The notes: generated by a model from the letters alone, not told the origin. 64,000 bases of DNA from Candidatus Peribacteria bacterium (GCA_943358175.1 CALRGV010000001.1:1-64000), one strand, 5' to 3'. Counted from the stretch's first letter, positions 42,827-50,737 are shown. Numbers and translations are program-made.

Positions 42827-44263
42827 ATGGGAAAATTAAATGAATTAACAATCAGTCAGGCGGCGAATGGACTCAAGGAAAAGAAATTTTCTTCGGTGGA
42901 TTTGTTGAAGGATTGCTTGGCGGCGATTGAAGATAAAAATGGGGAGCTGAATGCTTTCGTGACGGTAGATGAGGAGGGTGCGATGAAAACTGCAGCGGCT
43001 GTAGATAAAAAAATTGCGGCCGGAGAAGTGTTGCCGGTTTTGGCCGGAATTCCTTGTGGCGTGAAGGATTTGATCTGTACTAAAGGCGTGAGGACGACTT
43101 GTTGTTCGCCAATTTTGAAGGATTTTGTGCCGCCTTATGATGCGACTGTAATTGAAAAATTGAAGGCGCAGGACATGGTAATGATTGGAAAAACTAATCT
43201 CGATGAATTTGCTTGCGGTGGATCCAGTGAGCATTCTTGCTTTGGTCCTACGAAAAATCCTTTTGATTTGAAACGTGTTGCCGGCGGTTCTTCCGGTGGA
43301 AGTGCTGCTGCTGTGACGGCAAATATGTGTATGTATACTTTAGGAACGGATACCGGAGGTTCTATTCGTCTTCCGGCTTCTTTTTGTGGCAACTATGGTA
43401 TGAAGGTGACTTATGGACGAGTCAGTCGCTCGGGTGTGAATGCGATGGCTTCTTCTTGGGATACGGTCGGTCATTTTACGAAAAATACGGAAGATATTGC
43501 GACTGTTTTGCAGGCGATTGCCGGTAAGGATAGAAGAGATTTGACGACACCGGACAGGGAAGTGCCGGATTATTCTAAATTTTTGGGTCAGAGTGTAAAA
43601 GGAATGAAAATCGGCTTACCTAAGCAGTATTTCGGTGAAGGTGTGCAGAAAGAAATTGCCGAAGCGGTGATGAAAAAAGTGGCGATTTTAGAGAAAGCTG
43701 GAGCGGAGGTGATGGAGGTGGATTTGCCTTCAACTAAATATGCCGTGGCTGTTTATTACGTTAGTATTCCTGCTGAATTGTCGGCTAATTTGGAAAGATT
43801 TGATGGAATTAGATATGGCAAAAAGCCTTTGAGTGATCCAAAAGATTTAATGGATTTTTATTGCGAGGCTAGAGGCGAGGGTTTTGGAGATGAAATCAAG
43901 CGTAGAATTATGATTGGAACTTATGTGCTTTCGGCCGGTTATTATGATGCCTATTATAAAAAGGCTCAGAAAGTGAGGACGGTAATTATTAATGAATTCG
44001 CACAGGCTTTTAAAAAAGTGGATGTGATGATTGGGCCGGTTTCTCCTATTCCTCCATTTAAAATTGGCGAATTTATGGATGATCCTTTGGCGATGTATAT
44101 GGCTGATGCACTTACAATTCCGGTCAATGCGGCAGGTGTGCCGGCTTTGGCTTGTCCTGCGGGAAAGGATAAGGATGGTTTGCCGATTGGTTTACAAATT
44201 ATTGCTCCTCAGTTTGAAGAAGGTAGATGTATACAGGTGGGGGATTTTTTGGAGAAGAACTGA
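42827..44263 (+). CDS. gatA: Glutamyl/aspartyl-tRNA amidotransferase subunit A
   Basis: A 478-residue amidase that frees ammonia from glutamine for tRNA-dependent synthesis of Gln-tRNA or Asn-tRNA. The amidase-signature Ser-cisSer-Lys triad is clear: GIPCGVKDLI (Lys near residue 78), then VAGGSSGGSAAAV and GTDTGGSIRLPASFCG (the two serines, about 150-178). The tail GLPIGLQIIAP is conserved. Length is normal. It ends in TGA, and its last bases carry the -35 of a small RNA gene. Confidence 0.97.
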   Translation: MGKLNELTISQAANGLKEKKFSSVDLLKDCLAAIEDKNGELNAFVTVDEEGAMKTAAAVDKKIAAGEVLPVLAGIPCGVKDLICTKGVRTTCCSPILKDFVPPYDATVIEKLKAQDMVMIGKTNLDEFACGGSSEHSCFGPTKNPFDLKRVAGGSSGGSAAAVTANMCMYTLGTDTGGSIRLPASFCGNYGMKVTYGRVSRSGVNAMASSWDTVGHFTKNTEDIATVLQAIAGKDRRDLTTPDREVPDYSKFLGQSVKGMKIGLPKQYFGEGVQKEIAEAVMKKVAILEKAGAEVMEVDLPSTKYAVAVYYVSIPAELSANLERFDGIRYGKKPLSDPKDLMDFYCEARGEGFGDEIKRRIMIGTYVLSAGYYDAYYKKAQKVRTVIINEFAQAFKKVDVMIGPVSPIPPFKIGEFMDDPLAMYMADALTIPVNAAGVPALACPAGKDKDGLPIGLQIIAPQFEEGRCIQVGDFLEKN

Positions 44264-44264
44264 T

Positions 44265-44294
44265 TTGATTTTGCTTTTATTGTGGTGCTATAAT
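44265..44294 (+). promoter_or_regulatory. Promoter of the small RNA at 44301
   Basis: TTGATT (44265-44270), 18-bp spacer, TATAAT (44289-44294). The -35 begins 1 bp after the gatA stop codon. The predicted transcript start, about 44301, is the first base of the segment complementary to the tRNA-like RNA. Confidence 0.65.
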
Positions 44295-44300
44295 TGTGCT

Positions 44301-44403
44301 AGGTGTTAACTCTAGTTTAATTTTTGAGCCTTTTGGCTCATGGTGGAGGCGGAAAGAACGCCCTGAATAAAAAGAGTCTCCGGATTGAGGAGGCTCTTTT
44401 TAG
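44301..44403 (+). ncRNA. Candidate small RNA with two segments complementary to the adjacent tRNA-like RNA
   Basis: About 103 nt between a promoter and a strong terminator, with no open frame of note. The 5' end (44301-44315, AGGTGTTAACTCTAG) is identical to 44443-44457 on the plus strand, so it is perfectly complementary to the anticodon arm of the minus-strand tRNA-like RNA. After a GAGCC-TTTT-GGCTC hairpin, ATGGTGGAGG (44340-44349) is complementary to that RNA's 3' acceptor strand and CCA end. A GGCG-GAAAGAA-CGCC hairpin and the terminator follow. The order of the two segments is swapped relative to the tRNA-like gene, so it is not a simple inverted copy. Function is unknown; a tRNA-binding antisense RNA is one reading. 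Confidence 0.5.
44369..44401. terminator. Two-way intrinsic terminator shared by convergent small RNA genes
   Basis: AAAAAGAGTCTCC / GGAGGCTCTTTTT stem of 13 bp (one T-G wobble) with a 7-base loop. A/T tracts on both sides allow use from both strands: the small RNA from the left and the tRNA-like RNA from the right. Confidence 0.9.
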
Positions 44404-44408
44404 CATTA

Positions 44409-44482
44409 TGGTGGAGGTGCCGGGAATCGAACCCGGAAAGCCAGGTGTTAACTCTAGCCCGAGCAACCATGCTCACACCCCC
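44409..44482 (-). tRNA. tRNA-Ala-like gene with abnormal anticodon arm
   Basis: 74 nt with encoded CCA. Acceptor GGGGGTG/CACCTCC pairs fully and includes a G3-U70 wobble, the alanine identity element. The T arm is canonical (CCGGG-TTCGATT-CCCGG). The D arm GAGC-ATGGTT-GCTC keeps A14 and the GG pair, although only one base (U8) separates it from the acceptor. The anticodon stem GCTAG/CTGGC closes a nine-base loop (AGTTAACAC) instead of seven, and the variable loop is only three bases. If a 7-base loop forms with an A-C mismatch, U33 is followed by UAA, a leucine anticodon that does not fit a class I, alanine-type body. It may be a specialised tRNA, a tRNA-like regulator or a pseudogene. Confidence 0.55.
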
Positions 44483-44698
44483 AAATCAATAATGCGTCAT
44501 CATTGTGACAAGCAAAGTTAAAATTTTCTTAAAATTTTCCTAAATTAATTCTAAAATAGTTAAAATATTTGGATTTTTTGGTTGCGGAAACTCGATCAAT
44601 ATGTTTTGGATAACTTCCCCAATGATAATTTGCAAAACCTAGTTTTGCCTTAATTGAAGCCAAAAACTACTATGGTCCAAGGTTTTGGGGAAGTGATT
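44483..44698. other. Intergenic region upstream of the tRNA-like gene
   Basis: Very AT-rich (44515-44575, repeated AAAATTTTC-type runs), similar to the region at 9310-9370. TTGTCA on the minus strand (about 44514-44509) may be the -35 of the tRNA-like gene. A 10-bp inverted repeat ACTTCCCCAA (44613-44622) / TTGGGGAAGT (44685-44694) ends 4 bp before the stop of the next minus-strand gene and may be its terminator. Confidence 0.4.
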
Positions 44699-45097
44699 TT
44701 ATTTATTTGTTTCTAAATCTTGAATTACCATTTCAACTACTCTGTTGGCGTGATCAATATCTTCTTTTGTTGTACGGTTAGTGCAATTATTCCAGTAATT
44801 TGTGCCGGCGTACTTATCTAGAAATTCTTCACACTCTTGTTTGAGAGATGAGTTACTAATCAATTCAAATATCAAAGTTGAGTAAATATTGCCAATAATA
44901 CCGCTCCACCAATTAATTCTTACTTTATAATTCCCACCACCATGCAGGATTTCTTCTGGTATTTCATCAGACCAGCTCATTAATTTCTTCAGGGTGCGGA
45001 GTATTTTAGATTTAGATGTGTTTTCATTTTGTTCTCGTCTCGTCTCGTCTCGTCTCGTCTCGTCTGCTTCATCTAATTGTTCAGGTTCTGATCTCAT
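44699..45097 (-). CDS. Small protein with pentanucleotide repeat, unrecognised
   Basis: A 132-residue soluble protein starting at the ATG 45097; an in-frame ATG at 45151 would overlap the upstream TrmB gene by 50 bp. Residues 11-21 are coded by a run of six ACGAG units, giving DETRRDETRRE. The rest contains RINWWSGIIGNIYSTLIFELISNSSLKQECEEFLDKYAG and a helical C-terminus, no family recognised. Because the repeat unit is 5 bases, gain or loss of one unit shifts the frame and truncates the protein, so expression may be phase-variable. It lies directly after a TrmB-like regulator. Confidence 0.55.
   Translation of the reverse strand: MRSEPEQLDEADETRRDETRREQNENTSKSKILRTLKKLMSWSDEIPEEILHGGGNYKVRINWWSGIIGNIYSTLIFELISNSSLKQECEEFLDKYAGTNYWNNCTNRTTKEDIDHANRVVEMVIQDLETNK
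45034..45065. repeat. Pentanucleotide tandem repeat (CTCGT)6.4
   Basis: Six full CTCGT units and two further bases, perfect, inside the 5' part of the coding region at 44699-45097. The unit length is not a multiple of three. Confidence 0.95.
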
Positions 45098-45101
45098 GTT
45101 T

Positions 45102-45962
45102 TTAAAACAATGATAAATTTTCTTCATCCACTGTCTCAGCTTTTTTCTCATCCTTTGCTATCAATCTTCCTCTCACTTCAGGATCTTTCAATGGCTCCAT
45201 CAGTTTATTTTTCATGTTCAATGGATAGACAATATTGGCGAATTGCCAGCACATGTTGAAGATGGCGCGTTGGCTGTTGGCGATTTCGATGCTTTCTATG
45301 ATCATTCCTATTAGCTCTTCTTTGAAGGAGATAATGGCGACTTTGTCGTCATAAATATTTATCTCGTTGGTGAAGTCGAATTGGGCGGAAGGGATGAGAC
45401 GCATTTCGCGGAAATATTGTTGGTCGTTGGCTTGGACGGTTTCGCCGGCTTTATCTTTTGGGGAAATTCCACGAAGGTGAATTTGTTTTTCAGCTCTTTT
45501 TTCTACGTAATCCTGGTCGTAAGTAGGCCATTGTTTGCGGATTTCGTAGGAGTTTGAATAATTCAGTATTTCGCTTTTGCTGCTGAGGGTGTCGGCATAA
45601 ATGGCTTTGATTCCCTCCAGACCTTCAAAGTATCTGATACGTGGATGATTTATTTCACCGGTCAGGGTTTTGAATTTAGGAAGTGAGCCGCGGAGGTCGT
45701 TGGTACGTTTTTCAAATTCCTCCAAGAGATTTTCCGGAGCGATACTACTGAAATATTTAATCTTCTTTTTGGTGTAATAACTTACCATTCCTCGTTGTTT
45801 GAGTTTTTCGAGGATGTCGTAAGTAGTGACACGATTAATACCTGCTTTGTGAGCAATGTCTGAGACTAATCCAGTGCCAATTTCGCTACATGATAGGTAG
45901 ACTTTGGCTTCTTTGTCTGTAAGTCCGAGATTGGTGAGAACGATGATGAGCTGATTTTCCAT
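45102..45962 (-). CDS. TrmB-family transcriptional regulator
   Basis: A 286-residue protein with an N-terminal winged helix-turn-helix (LTNLGLTDKEAKVYLSCSEIGTGLVSDIAHKAGINRVTTYDILEKLKQRGMV, residues 10-62). A short coiled-coil dimerisation stretch (about 70-95) and a ligand-sensing region (about 105-255, RIRYFEGLEGIKAIYADTL, DDKVAIISFKEELIGMIIES) follow. TrmB-type regulators are best known from archaea, controlling sugar uptake, and are also found in CPR. The last 20-30 residues are acidic. It lies 2 bp after the DsbA-like gene and 4 bp before the repeat-bearing gene, so all three may be one transcript. Confidence 0.85.
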   Translation of the reverse strand: MENQLIIVLTNLGLTDKEAKVYLSCSEIGTGLVSDIAHKAGINRVTTYDILEKLKQRGMVSYYTKKKIKYFSSIAPENLLEEFEKRTNDLRGSLPKFKTLTGEINHPRIRYFEGLEGIKAIYADTLSSKSEILNYSNSYEIRKQWPTYDQDYVEKRAEKQIHLRGISPKDKAGETVQANDQQYFREMRLIPSAQFDFTNEINIYDDKVAIISFKEELIGMIIESIEIANSQRAIFNMCWQFANIVYPLNMKNKLMEPLKDPEVRGRLIAKDEKKAETVDEENLSLF

Positions 45963-45964
45963 GG

Positions 45965-46555
45965 CTATTTTGTTAATTCCGATTGGATGGTCTCTTCTAA
46001 TTCTTCGCCGGCTCCAATGATCACTGTACCATTCACTATAAATCCTGGAGTTCCTGTAATTCCTGCTTTTTCTCCATATTTGATGTCCTTTGAAATATTG
46101 TTTTTATAGGTATCTTTGTCAAAACATTTTTTGAGATCATTTTTGTTTATGCCAATACTTGTGGCAAATTTGCTCATTGTGGTGTAATCAAATTTTCCGT
46201 CCGTCATTGTTGAATATAATTTATTTTTAATCTTGAGAAATTTGGAATTTCCGCCTTTGCGATAGGAACATTCGGCAAATTTTGCTGCAGGATAGGCATC
46301 TTTATGAATTGAGCTAAGTGGAAAATTGTAATAAATAAATTTTACTTTTCCGTTATCTATGTATTTTTCTTTAATTGTTGGGAATATTTCCTGATGAAAA
46401 AATTGACATGCAGGGCACTGATAATCAAAAAATTCCTCAACTATTACAGGCGCATTTGTCTTTCCTAGTACCGGTACCTTTATGGTCTTGGCGGAAACGG
46501 TTTGAGAGATAATGAGAGAAAGGATAATACTGCAGAGAATTGCGAGTTTTTTCAT
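45965..46555 (-). CDS. Secreted DsbA-like thiol oxidoreductase
   Basis: A 196-residue protein with a signal peptide (MKKLAILCSIILSLIISQTVSA) and a thioredoxin/DsbA fold. The active site CPAC is in FFDYQCPACQFFHQEIFP (about residues 48-51), followed by the helical insertion (HKDAYPAAKFAECSY). The cis-Pro loop is GITGTPGFIVNG. It belongs to the Thioredoxin_4/BdbD group, which forms disulfides in exported proteins. That fits the window: the giant exported protein at 52376-57400 has many paired cysteines. No DsbB or VKOR partner is visible. Confidence 0.88.
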   Translation of the reverse strand: MKKLAILCSIILSLIISQTVSAKTIKVPVLGKTNAPVIVEEFFDYQCPACQFFHQEIFPTIKEKYIDNGKVKFIYYNFPLSSIHKDAYPAAKFAECSYRKGGNSKFLKIKNKLYSTMTDGKFDYTTMSKFATSIGINKNDLKKCFDKDTYKNNISKDIKYGEKAGITGTPGFIVNGTVIIGAGEELEETIQSELTK

Positions 46556-46603
46556 ATGTAAAGTTAGGAGGTTTGGTCCAGTATAATACTTGTTGTTGAT
46601 ACC

Positions 46604-48856
46604 TTAATCCATGTCGTCGAAAGTTTCAACAGCTTCCAGTGTTTTATTTATGATTTTTGAAGCTTCAGCGCGGTTGAGGTTGCGGTTTGGAAAGAAATTG
46701 TAGCTGTCTTTTTCGCCGTCGATGATGGAGTAGTCGTAAAGACTTAGTACATCGTTGTAGTACCAATCGTTGTAGTTTACATCTGAGAAGTTACCCGTGT
46801 CGGATCTTCTCGACAGTTTTACGTCTTCGCCGAATCTAAATTTGATTGCTTTGTGGAGGATGCTTACGGCTTCAGCTCTGCTAATAGGGCTGTTTGGATG
46901 GAAGCTGTTGTCATCGTAGCCTTTGATAAGTCCATCATTTGTACCTTTGGCGACTGCGTTTGCGAACCAATCATCCTGGCTTACGTCGGTGAATGAGCTT
47001 GCGGTACCTGCGTAATACGTTTCAGAATAGTTTTCATTGAAAGCTTTAAGGATCATGGTCAAAAATTCCGCACGGCTAATGTTGCTGTTTGGTTTGAAGG
47101 TTTTATCTTCATAACCATTGATTACTCCACGGGCATTTAGTTCACGAATGTCATTGTAATACCAGCCATCCGGTGGTGTGTCGTTGAATGTTTGGCGAGA
47201 CTTCATGAAGCTTTTTGAGGCTTTTCTTGAAGAGCTGAATAAATCGTCTATTACTTCTATATAGTCCAGGTTGAGGGCATCAATATCAAAATTTAAATTA
47301 ATTTCAGTGCTGCTCTTAGTTTCTGTAGTTTTATATATCATCGAGAGATCGTGCCATGGTTTTTTTGCTTGTTTGAATAAATTATGGTTGGTTTCTATTT
47401 GTTTTTTTGTGAATTCACTAGTGTTTGTTTGGGATGCTGTATCAAGGATTTTATCGTACCAGTCAGCTAAATTTTCGATGTTGAGGTAGGAAATTCCGCT
47501 AACTGTCTGATTCAAATTTGAGAAAGCATTTTTGAATCCGGAATTTTTCGTGAGGCCTTCACCGTATTTTGAAGATATTTTTGAGTAGGTGGAAAAGATT
47601 AGGTAATCTTCTGCTGTTGTACCGAAAGTAAGACTGATTTTATTTATTCCATCCGGAATTTGTCCTGCCGGATCGAGTTTATTTAAATCAAAAGTGAAGG
47701 TAGTGAGGTTTTTGTTTGTGGCTTGTTGGTGTTCTATATTTTTGCTTTTCAATTCGTCTTCCAGGGCAATAGTTAATTTTGCAATAATTTCTTTTGCAAT
47801 ATTTTTATGGGATGAGGTGTTCAGAATTATTGTAATTGCAGGTAAAATTTGAGTATCTTTTTGTACATAAATTGCAATTTCTTTTTCCAGGATTGAAAGA
47901 TAAGTTTCTATTTCTGTCGGAATTTCCAGGTCTGAAGCGGAAAATTCACCTGTTTTAAGTGCTAAATTTGTGGCTGTGGTGATTGTGCTTTTCAGGTTTG
48001 AGAATTCTGCATAGAAAATTGGATTTTCACTTGGTAGGTATTTGTAGAGAAGGGGAGTGAAATTGCCCGCTGTTGAATTAATTCCGTTTTTTTTAGCTTT
48101 TTCAGGATCAAATGTGATGATTGTTTTTGAATTGATTCCGGTGGTTGTTTTTTTGAGAGTGTGGCCAAAAGCTTTGAAGGATTCGGTAATGCCGGTGACA
48201 AGCTTTAAATTTTCCGGGCTATCTTTGAAAAGATTGTTGAAAATTGAGTTTGAAATATAGAGTGTCAGAGTGTCTTCGGCATTGAATTCGCTACTGATAT
48301 TTTTGTAATCCGGGTTGGTGCTTAGTTTATCTTCTGTGTTGTTGAGGGTGGAAAGTAGTTTTTCTTTAGTGGGTGCTGAAATGAAAACGTCGCCGGATTT
48401 TGTGAAAAAGAAGTCTTCTCTTGTTAAGTAAATTTTTGGATTTTCAGATTCAACTGTGGCTTTTGCGCCTAAAGCATCTATGAAGTTTTGATATTGTATG
48501 TCGGTTACTTTTGCTCCCACTTGAATATCTCCCGGAAGGTTTAATCCCAAAGAAAGTGTATTGTTTGTAAGAATGTCACTGTAGGCTTTTGAAATAGCGG
48601 TTTTTTTGTTTTCCTCTTCTTTTAGCTGAGTTCCGGATTTTTCCAATTCATAGTCGGTGTCGAGGAATATGCTGTCGGCAAATTTTTGAGGTATTTGTGT
48701 GATTAAATAATCTTGTAGCGGATTTTTTGCCGTGCTATTTAATTCAAAATAAATTTCTGTAATGGCAGGAATAATATCTTTCAGACTGCTTGCCGAGGCG
48801 AGATTTGAGACCAGAAAAAGCGAGAGCGCAGCAGCTGTAAGAATTATTTTTTTCAT
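46604..48856 (-). CDS. DUF3352-like surface protein with three SLH domains
   Basis: A 750-residue exported protein. The ATG at 48856 opens a signal peptide (MKKIILTAAALSLFLVSNLASA); an in-frame start at 48901 would lack it. Residues 25-560 resemble DUF3352 proteins (IYFELNSTAKNPLQDYL, FFTKSGDVFISAPTKEKLLSTL, LLYKYLPSENPIFYAEFSNL), a family of unknown role found in cyanobacteria and others; this match is moderate. The C-terminus has three SLH modules (WYYNDIRELNARGVINGYEDKTFKPNSNISRAEF, WFANAVAKGTNDGLIKGYDDNSFHPNSPISRAEA, and WYYNDVLSLYDYSIIDGEKDS...LNRAEA), which should attach it to the cell wall. Confidence 0.8.
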   Translation of the reverse strand: MKKIILTAAALSLFLVSNLASASSLKDIIPAITEIYFELNSTAKNPLQDYLITQIPQKFADSIFLDTDYELEKSGTQLKEEENKKTAISKAYSDILTNNTLSLGLNLPGDIQVGAKVTDIQYQNFIDALGAKATVESENPKIYLTREDFFFTKSGDVFISAPTKEKLLSTLNNTEDKLSTNPDYKNISSEFNAEDTLTLYISNSIFNNLFKDSPENLKLVTGITESFKAFGHTLKKTTTGINSKTIITFDPEKAKKNGINSTAGNFTPLLYKYLPSENPIFYAEFSNLKSTITTATNLALKTGEFSASDLEIPTEIETYLSILEKEIAIYVQKDTQILPAITIILNTSSHKNIAKEIIAKLTIALEDELKSKNIEHQQATNKNLTTFTFDLNKLDPAGQIPDGINKISLTFGTTAEDYLIFSTYSKISSKYGEGLTKNSGFKNAFSNLNQTVSGISYLNIENLADWYDKILDTASQTNTSEFTKKQIETNHNLFKQAKKPWHDLSMIYKTTETKSSTEINLNFDIDALNLDYIEVIDDLFSSSRKASKSFMKSRQTFNDTPPDGWYYNDIRELNARGVINGYEDKTFKPNSNISRAEFLTMILKAFNENYSETYYAGTASSFTDVSQDDWFANAVAKGTNDGLIKGYDDNSFHPNSPISRAEAVSILHKAIKFRFGEDVKLSRRSDTGNFSDVNYNDWYYNDVLSLYDYSIIDGEKDSYNFFPNRNLNRAEASKIINKTLEAVETFDDMD

Positions 48857-48897
48857 ATTGGAAGTTAAAAACTTGTTTGAGTATATCATTTTTATTT

Positions 48898-49887
48898 TCA
48901 TTTACAGCAGTTTATGATGAATTTTTCTATCGCCAGTTCGAATTCGCGGTTGTCGCTTTTGTAGCTTTTTATAATGCCGGTTTTTACTTTTTTATCTATA
49001 TCCAACATTTCTTCGTAGATTTGGATTAATTTTTGGTGGTTAAAATTTTTAGCTTGGAGTGAAGTTTTTTGAATAACAAAGGGGTGCTGTTTTAATTTTT
49101 TGGTTATTTCGGGGGTTTTTTCTCCTTTGCTGACGAGTTCCTGGACTTGAGTGAGAATGCGAAAATGGCGCACAAGCATGAAGAAAATTCCGTTTAGTTC
49201 TTCGCCGCTGTCTTTGAGAATTCCGAAAGTTTTCAGGGAGGCCTTGGTGTTTTTTTGGGCTACTTCATCAGTTAATTTGAAAATTGAAGAGGTGAGTGAA
49301 GGTATGCAAAGATCGTCGATCATTTCTTTGGTAATTTCTTTGCTGTCGGCAAAAAGGGCGAGTTTATCGAGTTCATTTGAAATGCTCCAAAGTTCAGGGC
49401 CGCATTGTTGGCTGAGATAATTGGCGGTAAAGAAGCTAATTTTAATGTTTTCTTTTTTTGCTTTGGCTGTGATCCATTGAGTTATTTCATTTGGAGAAAG
49501 GGCTTTGAATTCCTGGAGGGTGCCGATTTTCCCAATTTTTTTATATATGGGATTGGATTTTTTTGGAACTTTATTTTCCTGAAAAACGAGGAGGCAAAAG
49601 TCCGGAGTGTCTTCAATGGCGGAGGCGATTTTTTTTTGCTCTTCTTCTTCTTTTTCACTGAAGTCGAGAAAATTTTTTACTAAAACAAAGCGCTTTTCCG
49701 ATAGAAAAGGTAAGGATTGGAGATTTGTGGAAAATTCAGCCGTATCAAGTGTTGCTCCGTCAATAATTTCTATGGCATTTTCACCATATTTTTTCGTAAA
49801 CTCTTCCTGCCAAAATTTGAGTTTTTGGTTTAAGGAGTAGCGATCTTCTCCGTAGAATAGGTAAACTGGTTTTTTGTCGGTGGTCAT
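48898..49887 (-). CDS. holA: DNA polymerase III delta subunit
   Basis: A 329-residue HolA, the clamp-loader subunit that opens the beta clamp. Domain I begins KPVYLFYGEDRYSLNQKLKFWQEEF, with the degenerate Walker-like GEDRY of the family and SLPFLSEKRFVLVKNFL. The middle region has LCIPSLTSSIFKLTDEVAQKN and LKTFGILKDSGEELNGIFFMLVRHFRILTQVQEL, typical of HolA. Length is normal. The minus-strand -10 (TATAAT) lies 8 bp before the ATG, so it is probably leaderless. Its divergent neighbour is the HExxH gene. Confidence 0.9.
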   Translation of the reverse strand: MTTDKKPVYLFYGEDRYSLNQKLKFWQEEFTKKYGENAIEIIDGATLDTAEFSTNLQSLPFLSEKRFVLVKNFLDFSEKEEEEQKKIASAIEDTPDFCLLVFQENKVPKKSNPIYKKIGKIGTLQEFKALSPNEITQWITAKAKKENIKISFFTANYLSQQCGPELWSISNELDKLALFADSKEITKEMIDDLCIPSLTSSIFKLTDEVAQKNTKASLKTFGILKDSGEELNGIFFMLVRHFRILTQVQELVSKGEKTPEITKKLKQHPFVIQKTSLQAKNFNHQKLIQIYEEMLDIDKKVKTGIIKSYKSDNREFELAIEKFIINCCK

Positions 49888-49927
49888 GGATGCCGATTAT
49901 ATCAGAATTTCCCACTAGTCAAAATTT

Positions 49928-50494
49928 TTGGTGGGTAAAACATTAAAAAGTTTTGCAGGGGAGTATGAGGAAACGGCTGCAGTGATGGCAAAGTCTGGAA
50001 TGGAAGCCGCCAATGATGACGTGGATGTCTCGGAAATTGCGGAGCAGATTTTTGCTGGAATTGAAGCCGCTAAAGCTGCTACTGGTATTGACGTGGCTGA
50101 TGCCGAGGTAAAGGATTTGCCGGGAGATATTGCGGGAGAGTATCATTTGGATACGAAGAAAATTAAAGCGGATGTGAATGTGATGGCTTCCGGAAATGCG
50201 CGGTTGATTGAGCATGTTTTGACACATGAAGCTTGGCATGCGGCAAATAAAGCCAGGGGTGATAAGGCTGTGATTGGAGATGTGAATTTTGAGGAAGCTT
50301 TGACGGAGGCTGCTACGGCTGAGACGACCGGGCAGGTGATTGCTTATCAGGAGCATGCCCATTTGATTGGGGATGTTGCCGTGGAGGTAGGGGTGACACG
50401 TGGAAAGGTAATTGAGTTGTTTAAGAATGGTGAGAATGGAAAATTGAATGCCATGTATGAGGTGGCTCGTGGGGGTGGGAAAAAAATTTCGTGA
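49928..50494 (+). CDS. Small HExxH metallopeptidase-like protein
   Basis: A 188-residue soluble protein without signal peptide. HEAWH at residues 100-104 matches the HExxH zinc motif, with a probable third ligand Glu in NFEEALTE (residues 122-123). The N-terminal half is Ala/Asp/Glu-rich, the C-terminal part helical. The start is uncertain: TTG at 49928, GTG at 49931, or ATG at 49985, which would remove 19 residues but no motif. No family is recognised beyond the motif. It opens a short plus-strand accessory stretch (metallopeptidase-like, HNH nuclease, small basic protein) between the holA block and the giant genes. Confidence 0.6.
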   Translation: MVGKTLKSFAGEYEETAAVMAKSGMEAANDDVDVSEIAEQIFAGIEAAKAATGIDVADAEVKDLPGDIAGEYHLDTKKIKADVNVMASGNARLIEHVLTHEAWHAANKARGDKAVIGDVNFEEALTEAATAETTGQVIAYQEHAHLIGDVAVEVGVTRGKVIELFKNGENGKLNAMYEVARGGGKKIS

Positions 50495-50570
50495 TTTTGC
50501 GAGGCTGAAATCTGAGTTTTGTTGCGAAATATTTTTCGGTTTTGGCGAGACGCTGTTTTTGCTTGTCTTG

Positions 50571-50680
50571 AGCCGTAATCACGAGTTTTATTTCGAGTGA
50601 TTTTTGCTGCTGTGACAACGTTGCTAATCTGGCTTTAGTTAGCCATTAATCCGAGTTTTACTTCGAGTTGTTTTTAGTCT
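50571..50680 (+). repeat. Two diverged direct repeats of about 40 bp
   Basis: 50571-50610 and 50641-50680 share the pattern AGCC..TAATC.CGAGTTTTAYTTCGAGT followed by a T tract; a third, weaker version is at 50510-50540. The first also forms an AATCAC/GTGATT hairpin followed by TTT, terminator-like for the HExxH gene. Confidence 0.55.
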
Positions 50681-50713
50681 TTTGGCTAGGGGAAAGGAGA
50701 ATTTCGCCTTTAA

Positions 50714-50737
50714 GGTGAGTGTGCGCTCACCTATAAT
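50714..50737 (+). promoter_or_regulatory. Operator-like palindrome over the promoter of the HNH gene
   Basis: GGTGAGTGTGCGCTCACC (50714-50731) is an almost perfect palindrome filling the promoter spacer and touching the -10 TATAAT (50732-50737). The ATG is at 50767. Binding there would block polymerase, which suggests a dedicated repressor. Confidence 0.55.

Noticed and set aside
20197..44263. Recoded UGA (Gly or Trp) as in Gracilibacteria/Absconditabacteria
   Set aside because: rlmN, gatA and the FecR-like gene end at UGA exactly where the families normally end, and no conserved protein here runs through an in-frame UGA.
44301..44403. T-box riboswitch
   Set aside because: It lacks stem I architecture and the T-box consensus, the complementarity to the anticodon arm is 15 bases rather than three, and no gene lies downstream on the plus strand.
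44409..44482. tmRNA or permuted tmRNA
   Set aside because: Both halves of the acceptor stem lie within 74 nt in normal order, and there is no tag reading frame or pseudoknot region.
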